Positions 43,121 through 52,705 are shown, counted from the first letter of the stretch. The stretch is DNA of 64,000 nucleotides from Teichococcus deserti (GCF_001982615.1 NZ_MLCO01000090.1:1-64000), one strand, 5' to 3'. The notes: generated by a model not told the origin, from the sequence alone. A program made the numbers and translations.

Positions 43121-44025
43121 CGCCGCCGGCGCTGAGCCTGGTGGTGCTGGCGCATGACATGGCCCGCGCGCTGCCGCGCACGTTGCGCTCGCTGGCGCCG
43201 GACTACCAGGCCACGGCGCCGGTGCCGCCGGCCGAGATCGGCGGCTGGGAGATCATCGTGGTCGACAACGGCTCGGCCTGTCCGGTGCAGGCGGCAGAGG
43301 TCGCGCCGCCGGATGTCGCGCTGCGCGTCATCCGCCGCGGCCCGGAGGCGGCGGCCGCGGTGGCGGAGGCGCTGAACCAGGGGCTGCAGAACGCCACGGG
43401 TGAATTCGTCGGCGTCTGGATCGATGGCGCGCGGCTGGCCTCGCCCGGGTTGCTCGGCGCCTGCGCCCGCGCTTTGCGCCTGCATCCGCGCGCGGTGGTG
43501 GCGACGCGCAACTACCATCTCGGCCCGGCGCTGCAGCATGCCGCCGCGATGTCCGGCTTCGACGCCGCCGCCGAGGACCGTCTATTGAACAGCATCGACT
43601 GGCCACGCGGCGCCGCGCGCCTGGCCGAGATCGCGACGCCGGAGCAGCCCGATCCCACCGGGCCGCTGCTCGAATCCAACGCGCTGTTCATGCGGCGCGC
43701 GCAGTGGCAGGCGCTCGGCGGCTTCGACCCGCGCTTCGGCGGCGCCGGCGGCGGCGCAGTCAATATCGACATGCTGCTGCGCGCCTGCGCTGCGCCGGGC
43801 AGCCAGCTGATCCGCATCCTCGGCGAGGGCACCTTCCACCAGCTGCATGGCGGGGTGACGACCGGCGCTGGGCCGCGCCGGGCGGCGGCGCTGCTGAAGC
43901 TCGGCAGCAAGCAGTATTTCCGCCTGCGCGGCCGGCCGATGCGGGCGTTGCGCCAGCGTGGCTGGCTCTACGACGCGGCGCTCGGCGCGCTGCGCCCGGA
44001 CAGCCCGGAGCGCGCGCATGGCTGA
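43117..44025 (+). CDS. GT2-type glycosyltransferase 1 (tandem paralogue)
   Basis: 302 residues. GT-A fold: LSLVVLAHDMARALPRTLRS, then IIVVDNGSACPV, ALNQGLQNATGEFVGVWIDG with a single Asp where a DxD motif is expected, then LLESNALFMRRAQWQALGGF and a GEGTFHQLHGG near the end. The closely similar gene downstream is clearly its paralogue. The ATGA overlap with the acyl carrier protein gene shows co-translation. Confidence 0.82.
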   Translation: MTPPALSLVVLAHDMARALPRTLRSLAPDYQATAPVPPAEIGGWEIIVVDNGSACPVQAAEVAPPDVALRVIRRGPEAAAAVAEALNQGLQNATGEFVGVWIDGARLASPGLLGACARALRLHPRAVVATRNYHLGPALQHAAAMSGFDAAAEDRLLNSIDWPRGAARLAEIATPEQPDPTGPLLESNALFMRRAQWQALGGFDPRFGGAGGGAVNIDMLLRACAAPGSQLIRILGEGTFHQLHGGVTTGAGPRRAAALLKLGSKQYFRLRGRPMRALRQRGWLYDAALGALRPDSPERAHG

Positions 44026-44899
44026 GCCGGAGATCTCCGTCGTCGTCATCAGCCACGACATGGCGCGCGAGCTGCCGCGCACCGTGCTGTCGCTGTCGCC
44101 GGGCTACCAGGTGGACTGTCCGCCCGGACGCTGCGAGGTGATCGTGGTCGACAACGGCTCGGCCGTGTCGCCACAACAGGAGGATCTGGCAGCGCCGGGC
44201 CTGACGCTCAGCCTGCACCACCAGCCCCAGGCCGGACCCTCGCCGGTGGCCGCGATCAATCTCGGCCTGTCGCTGGCACGCGGCGCGCTGGTCGGCGTCT
44301 GTATCGACGGCGCGCGGCTGGCCTCGCCCGGGCTGCTCGCCGCCTGCGCGCGGGCGGCGCGGCTGCATCCGCGGCCGGTGCTGGCGACCGTGAACTACCA
44401 CCTGGGCCCGGCCGAGCAGTATCTCAGCATGCTGGACGGCTATGACCAGGCGGAGGAGGACCGACTGCTGGCCAGCATCGACTGGCCGCGGGGTGCCGCA
44501 CGGCTGCGCGAGATCGCGACCGAGGTCTGGCATGGCGGCCGCGACGGCCCGATGCTGGAGAGCAACGCGCTGTTCATGCCGCGCGCGCTTTGGGACGAGC
44601 TAGGCGGCTATGATGCACGCTTCGTCGGCCCCGGCGGCGGCGGCGCCAATATCGACATGCTGCATCGCGCCTGCGCCGCGCCCGGCACGCAGCTGATCCG
44701 CATCGCCGATGAAGGCACCTTCCACCAGTTGCATGGCGGCGCGCTGAGCAATGCGCCGAATCGCGGCATGGAGGCGGGCAAGCGGCTGTCGGCGGAATAC
44801 TACCGCATCACCGGCCGGCCAATCCGCCCGATCAAGGATCGCGGCCTGTTGTTCGAGGCGGGCTCGGGGAAGCTGCGGCAAGAGTCCGGACATGGCTGA
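44018..44899 (+). CDS. GT2-type glycosyltransferase 2 (tandem paralogue)
   Basis: 293 residues, about half identical by eye to the preceding protein: ISVVVISHDMARELPRTVLS, IVVDNGSAVSPQQE, LVGVCIDGARLASPGLLAAC, GPMLESNALFMPRALWDELG and IADEGTFHQLHGGALSN. Its start overlaps the previous stop by 8 bases, suggesting a tandem duplication. The two may add two different sugars or form a heteromer. Confidence 0.82.
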   Translation: MAEPEISVVVISHDMARELPRTVLSLSPGYQVDCPPGRCEVIVVDNGSAVSPQQEDLAAPGLTLSLHHQPQAGPSPVAAINLGLSLARGALVGVCIDGARLASPGLLAACARAARLHPRPVLATVNYHLGPAEQYLSMLDGYDQAEEDRLLASIDWPRGAARLREIATEVWHGGRDGPMLESNALFMPRALWDELGGYDARFVGPGGGGANIDMLHRACAAPGTQLIRIADEGTFHQLHGGALSNAPNRGMEAGKRLSAEYYRITGRPIRPIKDRGLLFEAGSGKLRQESGHG

Positions 44900-46151
44900 G
44901 CCATACGCTGCCGCAGCCGGGCGCCGTGTCTTCCTTGCCGGCACCTTCGATGTTGCCAATTACGGCGATCTGCTGTTCCCGCTGGTCGCCGCGGCGCGGC
45001 TGGCCGAGGCCGGCATCGCGGTCATCCCCGTCTCGCCGACCGCAACGAAGCCCGCCTATGCCGATGCCATGCAGCCTGTCGCGGCCACGCAGATGCTGGC
45101 CGATCCGGCCTTCGAGGTCTGCGGCATCCTGGTCGGCGGCGGCTATATCCTGATCAGCCAGGCCGCGACGGGCCTGCCAAGCTATGAGGCGGCGGGTATC
45201 GCCGGGCTCGCCTATCCGTCGCTCTGGATCGGCGCGGCGCTGGCCGCGGCGCTGCGCGACGTGCCGCTGCTGTTCAATGCGCCGGGCGCGCCCTTCCCTT
45301 TTTCCTCCCGCCGCCTGCAGGAGGCGATCCTGCCGGCGCTGCGCGCCGCCGATTATCTGAGCTTCCGCGACGCGGCGAGCGCAAGCCTGTTCCCGGCGCC
45401 CGACCTGGCGCCGCGCATCCTGCCCGACAGCGTGCTCGAACTGCCCCGGGTCTGGCCGCGCGCGGCGCTGCTGCAGGAGCATCAGGCGCTGCTGCGCCGC
45501 CACGGCATCCCGCCCGAGCGGCGCTGCCTGGCCCTACATGTGCGGGCGCGCGCGATGGGCGATGTCGAGGCGCTGGCGGCGCGGCTCAGCGACTTCGCCG
45601 AAGCCCATGACCTGCTGCCGGTCTTGCTGGTGCTGGGGCCGGAGTTGGGCGACCGCGAGACCGCCGCCGCCCTGGCGCCGCGGATGCGCACGGCGACGCT
45701 GCTGCTCAACGAGGCCGGCAGCCTGAAGACGCTGGCTGCCGCCATCGCCGGTGCTCACCTCTATGTCGGCGGATCTTTGCACGGCTACATCACCGCCGCC
45801 GCCTATGGCGTGCCGGGTGTGATGCTTGCGCTGCCCGCCCATGGAAAGTTCAGGGGCCTCCTGAAACAGCTTGGACGACCGGCTGACATGGCACGCGACT
45901 GGGATGGCGCCTTACAGCGCGGCAGCAGCCATTTGGCCTCGCCAGCGCCGGCTGCGCTGCCCGCTGCGGTGCCCGCGGCGCTCGATGCGCATTGGCGGCA
46001 GATCGTTGCCGGGCTAGGTGACCGCGCGGCAGGCAGCGGCCGCCGAGCCATCTATCTGCGACATCATCTTGCGACCAATTGTGGGCTCTTAGGCACTAGC
46101 TGGTTATTAGGACCGCAACTCAGCGGTAGTAGAGGCTCCATCAAGGTGTAA
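44892..46151 (+). CDS. Polysaccharide pyruvyl transferase family protein 3
   Basis: A 419-residue homologue: LAGTFDVANYGDLLFPLVAA, then GILVGGGYILISQAATG, WIGAALAAALRDVPLLFNAP, FRDAASASLFP, LPDSVLELPRVWPRAA and GGSLHGYITAAAYGVPGVML. Its start overlaps the previous stop by 8 bases. The C-terminal tail after residue 380 is unlike the others and may have been altered by the IS-rich region downstream. It is the last gene of the operon. Confidence 0.83.
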   Translation: MAEPYAAAAGRRVFLAGTFDVANYGDLLFPLVAAARLAEAGIAVIPVSPTATKPAYADAMQPVAATQMLADPAFEVCGILVGGGYILISQAATGLPSYEAAGIAGLAYPSLWIGAALAAALRDVPLLFNAPGAPFPFSSRRLQEAILPALRAADYLSFRDAASASLFPAPDLAPRILPDSVLELPRVWPRAALLQEHQALLRRHGIPPERRCLALHVRARAMGDVEALAARLSDFAEAHDLLPVLLVLGPELGDRETAAALAPRMRTATLLLNEAGSLKTLAAAIAGAHLYVGGSLHGYITAAAYGVPGVMLALPAHGKFRGLLKQLGRPADMARDWDGALQRGSSHLASPAPAALPAAVPAALDAHWRQIVAGLGDRAAGSGRRAIYLRHHLATNCGLLGTSWLLGPQLSGSRGSIKV

Positions 46152-46955
46152 CCCAAGTTCACCACCTAGGTGCTGCAAACGTGGCATGCTCTCCGATGAT
46201 TGGGCTGCCTTCAGTAAGCTCATCAGGAGCTACTGCTTACGTCTGCCAAATCATCAACGCTTGCGTCAGATAATCCGCTGTAGGGACAGGATATTAGGCC
46301 GTTGAATTTTCGATTCTAATATAGAGTTAAGCGTTGAAATATATAGTCAATTAATCAAAGCGTCGAAATCAAAGAAATCAAAGCCCGGGATTTAATCTGC
46401 AAATGTGCCCCCCTTACGGTGGGGCACCCCCTCGCCGGGTAGGGATTGGACCCCCCCACCCCTCTCCTGTCCACGTTGCAGGCTCCTCAGGCGCCGCCAG
46501 AGGCCGCACAGCGGCACGACAGCCATACCCCTAGCGCGAGACACCATGACGCCCCTGTGGCGCCTCCTACGGCGCCCGTTGGTGCAAGTCAGATCTTCCC
46601 TTCGAGTTCTGCCAGTGAGGGCCTTTTGGGAGGGATCTGTATGGGCTCCGAGCACACGCCATAGGGGCCGCTTCAGCCAGGCAAGGTTGGCAGGCCAAAC
46701 GACGACCTTGCGGTGCCAAGACGGTCCTGAGCAGCCTTTGAGCGCCGTTTACGGGCAAACCTCACAGACAGACGCCGGTGGCCAGCCTTTACGTTTCCAA
46801 ACGGTGGTTTGACGAAACGTAAAGGTCACCAGCCGCTAACCGGAGGGGGTGTTTCAAACTCAAACGTCCAGTTGACGGTCGGTGGAGCGCCCCCACATTT
46901 CGGCCGGACAGGTGGCGTAACTCGAGGGTTTAGGCTGAAGCCTAGGCGTGCGCCT
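46152..46955. other. Non-coding, partly AT-rich stretch with inverted repeats
   Basis: No convincing gene. The part at 46300-46390 is AT-rich (TAATATAG, TTAATCAAAG-type runs). GTGCCCC (46405-46411) pairs with GGGGCAC (46421-46427), possibly a terminator of the operon. CCTTTACGTTT (46786-46796) pairs with AAACGTAAAGG (46815-46825), possibly an IS terminus or a regulatory site. The remainder looks like IS border debris before the IS3 fragment. Confidence 0.5.
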
Positions 46956-47592
46956 ATGTCCAATCCAATTGAGAGCGTCGAGATCATCGCCAGCCGCGGG
47001 CGCCGCAGGCGCTACAGTGCCGCCGAGAAGGTCCGGCTGGTGGAGGAGACGATCCAGCCTGGCATGACGGTCTCCAGCCGTCGCCCGGCTCCCCAGCATC
47101 TCCCCCAACATGCTTTTCGGGTGGAAGCGTCGCATGGCCGAGGGTAGTCTGGAGGCGTCCAGGGCGGACGGCGATATGGTCACCGCCAGCCGTGTTCAAG
47201 AGCTGGAGGCCAAGGTCCAAGACCTGGAGCGCCTGCTTGGCCGCAAGACCATGGAGGCCGAGATCCTGCTGGAGGCACTGGGACGCCGCGGGAGGAAAGC
47301 CCGGCCTACGGCTGCCGTCGCAGCCTCCGGCCGATCCCCGGTGATGGCGGTGGCTGACACCCTGGGCCTCGCCGGCTCCGACTTGGTCGAGCAGTTGAAG
47401 TGTTCAGGATATCGCCGCGGCCCCTATCAGCGCGATGGGGATGACGCGCCCCTGGCCGAGATCCGCGCCGTCACCGACGCCCGCCCTACCTACGGCTACC
47501 GGCCCGTTGCGACCCTGCTGAACCGGGACCAGCGGTCCGTTGGAGACCCGCTGGCCAACCGCAAGCGCGCGTTGCGCCTCACGCGCCTTTAG
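46956..47592 (+). pseudogene. Broken IS3-family transposase
   Basis: MSNPIESVEIIASRGRRRRY and YSAAEKVRLVEETIQPGMTV match the OrfA helix-turn-helix of IS3-type transposases. A frame change follows, and MLFGWKRRMAEGSL leads into the leucine-zipper-like ELEAKVQDLERLLGRKTMEA. RSPVMAVADTLGLAGSDLVE and AEIRAVTDARPTYGYRPVAT are the beginning of OrfB. The catalytic DDE half is missing (stop at 47592). Non-functional. Confidence 0.78.
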
Positions 47593-47779
47593 ATGCGGGT
47601 GTCTGAGGAGGCAAAGTCCGACGAGGACACGCTTCGGAACCGAACTTCCCCAGCAGGAACTAGGTCGCGCTCCCGGCGGCCTTAAAAACAATTTTCGCAC
47701 ATCATTTCCATTGCGCAACCTTGGCGAAGGGAGTTTAGCTCTGAACTTCAGCGCAACTCAGCTGGGGGAGGAAGAGGCT

Positions 47780-50647
47780 ATGGACCATGGCGAGCCAATG
47801 CTGAGCCAGATCCCTACCAGCGAGGTTAAGCGCATATTAACCGATCGATTTTCGCGAGATGTAGCTGCCGCAGCAGGACAAAGAATATGGCGAGGTCTTA
47901 CAATATTCGGCCTACCTGGACTCGTTCTTGCAGGAACTTTGGTGTGGGGGACCATTGAGCAAGCTGTTGAGCGTAAAGTGCGGGACGCTGTACAGCCAGC
48001 GGTGGACAGAGCCGCCCAACCTCAAAGAGAAATGCTTCGGCTTGAATTAAGAGATTTTGTCACGCAGTCTTTTATAGGCCAACAAGGCGCCGCCCTTCAA
48101 AACGCGCTTGCGGCAGCAACAAAGGAAGCTGAATTCACCGGAAGATTGGCTGAAACTGTGAATCGCGAAATGAACTCTGCTTGGTCCAATCAAAGTGAAG
48201 CACTGAGGACCAAATTCCTGGAACAAATTAAAGAAAATAGAGTATTCCGCGAACAATTCGCTCGGGATGTAGAAAAAGTTCTGACCGAAGGAGGCGGTGT
48301 TAGTCGAATTATTACCGACGCACTAAGTGCATCCGTCCGTCAAGCATCCCCAAACGAGAGCAGCCACGAAGTGGCTCTCGCATTACTTGCAGCCGTGAAC
48401 CAAAATCGGGCAAATGAGGTCGTTCGGGACATTCTTCGCGGTAGCCGAGAGCAACGGGGGCGGGACATCGCACTTCAAGCGCTAAGCGCTGTAAGCTTTT
48501 CGGGCTCCATAAAATCGGAGATTTCAATGGAGCTTCTCACCTTAGCTCTCTCCGTATGGCGAGAACACTGTGCAATCGTCCGCTGTACACCTGAGCGAAC
48601 TGCCACACGAGCTATGGCAGCCTTTCTGGGACAGGGCCGTGAACTGGATGCAATAGCATCATCAAGCTGGGTCACGTCGTTATATCGCTGGCATGAAGAA
48701 GTTCTAGCGAATGATGCACCTTATCGCTCAGCCTCTATCGACCTGATTCCTACCGCTCTAGTCCGTATAGGCACGCCAGATGCAGTGGGTGCACTGACAC
48801 ATTGGCTGACGATGGGGAATGCAGAGCTCTCCCGCTCTGCGGCTCGTGCTGTTGCAGTGCTTCCCGATACTGCGCTAGCGACCGGAGAACGGCTTCATCT
48901 ATTTCGCACGATTTGGGCTCGCTTGATGGCTCCTGGAGCGGAGCTCCGCTCACTTTCAGAGGCTGGAACTATGGCTTTAGGTGTTGTCTCACGCGGTCGG
49001 GCTGAACCGAGCAATGCATTCGGGATTGAGGCCGAGCTAATCCGCAGTCTGTTACCTCACCAGCAACTTCGAGGTCAGATTCAGCAATGGGCCTCTCGTT
49101 CGCGTCGACCATCGCAGGCCATCCGATCTGATGCAGTAACCCGCTTACCAGACTCGCCCTGCGTGGCGGTCGCAAACGTCGCATTAGAAGAGGACGTTGA
49201 CCACATCACTCAGATTAGAACTGATATTTGTGCTCTTGCTGCCTTGATGCGACCAGAAGATGGAGAGCGAGAGTGGAACACATTGCGAGCAGTCACGCGA
49301 TGGCAAGGAGAGGGCCTCGCGACCCTAGGTCTCATTTGGGCTATAGCAGCTTCTCGCATGACCGATGATCTGGGCGTTGAAGCTAAACAACTACTTGCGC
49401 CAACCGCAGATCTCCTCATGTCGCGCTCACCGACTCCAGCTGTGATGCAGCTTGCAGCAATGACGATCCTTCGTACCGCACCATCACGCGTTGCATGGGA
49501 AGCACTTGAGGATATGGGGACAGGATTGGCCAACCCCCGTGTTTTCTTAGCTGCCTCAAGCCGCCTGTTCTCGTCTGTAAGCCGCGAGGAGCTCGGATGG
49601 ATAGCACAGCGCATTCAGACCATGCCGGACAGCTTGCGGAACTCGGTATTTAAAAACATCGCTGATGGATTAATAAATTTTTCGAGTGCAGAGACAACGC
49701 GCGAGACTACAAATATCGACAGTGCGTTAGCTAGAATGGTGACAGCGCTAGCTACCACCTCACCGCCGGTCTCGGCGTTGAATGGCCTCAGGCTGAGTTT
49801 TCTCATCGATCCAAATGCAGTACTTAACGCTGTAGAGCGACGTAACGGCCTTACAATTCTCAATCGGCTCGCCACAGGTCCCGCGCGGCTCGGCGGCGTA
49901 CGCCCAGCTGATGCCTCAACCCTCCTTGATGACCTACTTGCACAGGCCGGCTGGCCCAACGCAAACCGGCAAGAGTTGACGATCTTCACATTGGGACAAG
50001 CGTCGTTGCAATTAGGCCTTGCGCAAAATGGTCAATTTGGCCGACTTCAGATCGATCCTTTGGAGACAGTTTTTGTAGATTTTCTGGATGCTGCTGCCAA
50101 AGATGAGGTTACATTCTATAATCCTTCTAATCATCAAGTTCGGGTTCTCAAGCCAGGTGAGCCCTGGTTTGCCCGTAGCCAGCAAGAGGAAGATGAAGAG
50201 ATATGGCTAGTCCGCACGTCTTCTCAAAGCGGCAATCTTAGACTGAAAGCTTTGGAGAAAGTTTCACTTTCGCCTGCACGAGCTTCCGAGGTTACCATCT
50301 CTCCCACGGTAGAGTCTGGTCGTGTGTATGTGGTAGATGGTCTCCCGAGTGGTCAAGACGGGGCTCTGTCTCGAAGATTTCAGGGCTGGATCCGTATTGA
50401 CGGATTAAGACGTGGGCAAGCACTTCATCTGACGACATTCGGGCTCGGAAAAGACGTAGACACAATCATTGCAGTTGAGCGCGATGGGCACACGCTTGAC
50501 GACGATGATGATGGCGGCGACGAGAGATTAAGTTCTAGTCTTCGTTGGACGGCAGATAGAGATGGCTCAGTTTATGTCAGGCTTGAGAATATAGGTGATC
50601 AGGGGCAATTCCGTTTTATGGTCCAGATTCGTGACCCAAGGGGATAA
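47780..50647 (+). CDS. Membrane-anchored helical-repeat protein with PPC-like C-terminal domain
   Basis: A 955-residue protein with no family name I know. The one membrane segment (WRGLTIFGLPGLVLAGTLVW, about residues 31-50) is followed by a long helical region (coiled-coil-like RFSRDVAAAAGQR before it; EFTGRLAETVNREMNSAWSN after it). About 600 residues of HEAT-like helical repeats follow (VALALLAAVNQNRANEVVRD, ALSAVSFSG, LVRIGTPDAVGALTHWL). The last 110 residues look like a bacterial pre-peptidase C-terminal (PPC) beta-sandwich with TLDDDDDGGDERLSSSLRW. The base composition is clearly lower in GC than the neighbours, and IS fragments flank it on both sides. ATG 47780 has GGGGGAGGAAGAGG just upstream. 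Function unknown; a conflict or surface role is a guess. Confidence 0.6.
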   Translation: MDHGEPMLSQIPTSEVKRILTDRFSRDVAAAAGQRIWRGLTIFGLPGLVLAGTLVWGTIEQAVERKVRDAVQPAVDRAAQPQREMLRLELRDFVTQSFIGQQGAALQNALAAATKEAEFTGRLAETVNREMNSAWSNQSEALRTKFLEQIKENRVFREQFARDVEKVLTEGGGVSRIITDALSASVRQASPNESSHEVALALLAAVNQNRANEVVRDILRGSREQRGRDIALQALSAVSFSGSIKSEISMELLTLALSVWREHCAIVRCTPERTATRAMAAFLGQGRELDAIASSSWVTSLYRWHEEVLANDAPYRSASIDLIPTALVRIGTPDAVGALTHWLTMGNAELSRSAARAVAVLPDTALATGERLHLFRTIWARLMAPGAELRSLSEAGTMALGVVSRGRAEPSNAFGIEAELIRSLLPHQQLRGQIQQWASRSRRPSQAIRSDAVTRLPDSPCVAVANVALEEDVDHITQIRTDICALAALMRPEDGEREWNTLRAVTRWQGEGLATLGLIWAIAASRMTDDLGVEAKQLLAPTADLLMSRSPTPAVMQLAAMTILRTAPSRVAWEALEDMGTGLANPRVFLAASSRLFSSVSREELGWIAQRIQTMPDSLRNSVFKNIADGLINFSSAETTRETTNIDSALARMVTALATTSPPVSALNGLRLSFLIDPNAVLNAVERRNGLTILNRLATGPARLGGVRPADASTLLDDLLAQAGWPNANRQELTIFTLGQASLQLGLAQNGQFGRLQIDPLETVFVDFLDAAAKDEVTFYNPSNHQVRVLKPGEPWFARSQQEEDEEIWLVRTSSQSGNLRLKALEKVSLSPARASEVTISPTVESGRVYVVDGLPSGQDGALSRRFQGWIRIDGLRRGQALHLTTFGLGKDVDTIIAVERDGHTLDDDDDGGDERLSSSLRWTADRDGSVYVRLENIGDQGQFRFMVQIRDPRG

Positions 50648-51450
50648 CGTGCGTCACCGGTTAAGATCCAGAAGGTGAGTGGGCCAAAGCGCCGCTTCCT
50701 TACAGGCAGTCTAGGTTCAGGACTCATTAATCCAGAAGAAACGGTGGTGGCGAGGCAGACGGCGGAGAAGAAGGTGTGGGCGCAGCGGTCATAGCTCATG
50801 GCGACGCGACGCCAGTCCTTGATACGGCCGAACATGTTTTCGACGCGATGGCGCTGGCGGTAGAGTACCTTGTCGTAAGGGATCGGGATCTTCCGACTGC
50901 GCGTTGAGGGAATGCAGGGGATGATGCCGCGGGCGAAGAAGGCTTCGCGGAAGCGGCGGCTGTCGTAGCCCTTGTCGCCCAGCAGCTCCTTTGCTTGCGG
51001 CAGGTGGGGCAGCATCAAAGCCGCACCCTTGTGGTCGCTCATTTGGCCTTCGGTGAGCAACAGCATGACGGGGCGGCCCTGGCCGTCGCAGGCGGCATGC
51101 AGCTTGGAATTCAGCCCGCCCTCCGTCCGGCCGATACATCGGGGTAGAGCCCCTTTTTGAGCAGGCTGGCGGCCGTGCGGTGGGCTTTCAGATGGGTCGC
51201 GTCGATCATCAGCCGATCGGGCTGGCCTCGGCGGCCCGCGAAGATCCGGTTGAATACGCTCATCCGGCTCCAGCGGATGAAGCGGTTGTAGAGCGTCTTG
51301 TGCGGGCCGTACTCGGTGGGCGCGTCGCACCAACGCAGGCCATTGCGGATGACGTGGATGATCCCGCTGACGACCCGCTGGTCGTCCACCCGCGGCACGC
51401 CGTGCGACAGCGGGAAGAAAAGGCGAGATCTGTGCGGCCTACGTAAGCGT
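50599..51450 (-). mobile_element. IS5-family (IS427-type) transposase, two frames
   Basis: Reading on the minus strand, FFPLSHGVPRVDDQRVVSGI and GLRWCDAPTEYGPHKTLYNR, then FIRWSRMSVFNRIFAGRRGQ and the first catalytic-region IDATHLKAHRTAASLLKK, give the first frame. The second frame carries GGLNSKLHAACDGQGRPVML and SDHKGAALMLPHLPQAKELL, then YRQRHRVENMFGRIKDWRRV. The frames meet at an AAAAAGGGG tract (about 51150), where a programmed -1 shift is usual in this group. An extra T-run and a TAG in the N-terminal region (about 51440) indicate damage. The second frame runs into the 3' end of the 955-residue gene. Confidence 0.75.
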
Positions 51451-51618
51451 CCTCCTTCGACTGCCTTGCGGCGCATCCAGCTGACCGTCAGACCTGCTGG
51501 GTGGTCTGGAAGTCCGCTACCGCCGTTAGAGCAGTTTCCGGGCTGTCTGAATCGCTTGTGATCTTGGGCTGGGCTCGGAGCTGATTCACTGGCCATTGTG
51601 ACGGCAACGCTGGTCAGG

Positions 51619-52214
51619 ATGTCGAAGGCGCTCTCGGTTGATCTGCGCGGCCGCGTGGTGGCGGCAGTGGCGGGCTCATCCTGCCGGGCGGCGGCGGCGA
51701 GCTTCGGGGTGAGCCCCTCAAGCGCGATCCGGTGGTGCGCCCTGGTCCGGCAAGTTGGTTCAGTCGCCCCTGGCCCGTTGGGCGGAGACCGCCGGTCGGG
51801 GCGGATCGAGGCACATGCCGGGCTGATCCTGGATCTGGTCGACAAGCAGCCGGACATCACGCTGAAGGAGATCCAAGGCGCATTGGCGGAAGCCAGCGTG
51901 CCGGTCGGCATCGGCAGCCTGTGGCGGTTCTTCCAGCGGCACGGGATCACGCGCAAAAAAAGTCGGCGCATGCGGCCGAGCAGGACCGCCCCGACGTCCT
52001 GAGCCAGCGCTGGGCCTGGTTCGACAGTCAGCTCGATCTTGATCCCGATCGGCTGGTCTTCATCGATGAAACCTGGGCTTCGACGAAGATGGCGCGGATG
52101 CATGGCCGGGCGCCACGCGGCCAGCGACTGCGGGCGCCGATCCCGCATGGCCACTGGAAAACGACGACCTTCGTCGCCGGGCTGCGCAACAACGGCTTCC
52201 GCTTCAGGAACAGT
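51619..52214 (+). pseudogene. IS630-family transposase, truncated
   Basis: MSKALSVDLRGRVVAAVAGS and AAASFGVSPSSAIRWCALVR give the OrfA helix-turn-helix of an IS630-type transposase, and VPVGIGSLWRFFQRHGITRK continues it. At a run of seven A's (51955-51961) the frame moves -1 to AAEQDRPDVLSQRWAWFDSQ and LVFIDETWASTKMARMHGRA (first catalytic Asp/Glu), ending at HWKTTTFVAGLR. The C-terminal catalytic part is missing. IS630 members normally use this A-run for frameshifting; here the protein is cut short. Confidence 0.78.
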
Positions 52215-52314
52215 TCCGCCACCCAAGCCCAGCCTGAAAGGAAACCACAGCCAACCTGACGAGATCTGAAAACCCCACATCCACAACCCGGGTCAGCTCT
52301 CAGTGGCAATCAAC

Positions 52315-52705
52315 AAGCGGCGTCGAGTTCGTCGCCGCCGACATGCCCGTGGTGAATCGCCTCACTGTGCACATTCTCGCCGCCGTTGCCGAGGAGGAGG
52401 CGCGGTTGATCTCGACCCGCACGAAGGCGGCGCTCGCCACGGCGAAGGCGCGTGGCGTGCATCTCGGTAACCCGCGCCTGCTCGCGCGTGATCCTGCCAC
52501 TTCCACCAAGGGCAACCTGGTGCAGATCGAGAACGCCCAGCGGTATGCTGCGGCCGTGCTGCCCACCATCAAGCGCGTGCGCCGTGCGGGTGCCGTCACG
52601 TTGGCAGAGATCGCGGAGGCTCTCATGGCCTGCGGCGTGCCCGCCCCGCGCGGCGGTCGACAGTGGGCACCGGCCCAAGTACGGCGGATACTACTTTCAG
52701 CTTGA
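52315..52705 (+). pseudogene. C-terminal remnant of a serine recombinase
   Basis: Begins in the middle of the catalytic domain, GVEFVAADMPVVNRLTVHIL, followed by AAVAEEEARLISTRTKAALA and LATAKARGVHLGNPRLLARD. The tail is helical (AVLPTIKRVRRAGAVTLAEI), ending in GGRQWAPAQVRRILLS. The N-terminal half with the catalytic Ser is absent, cut off near the IS630 fragment. It can be compared with the near-complete copy at 58.9-59.5 kb. Confidence 0.8.
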
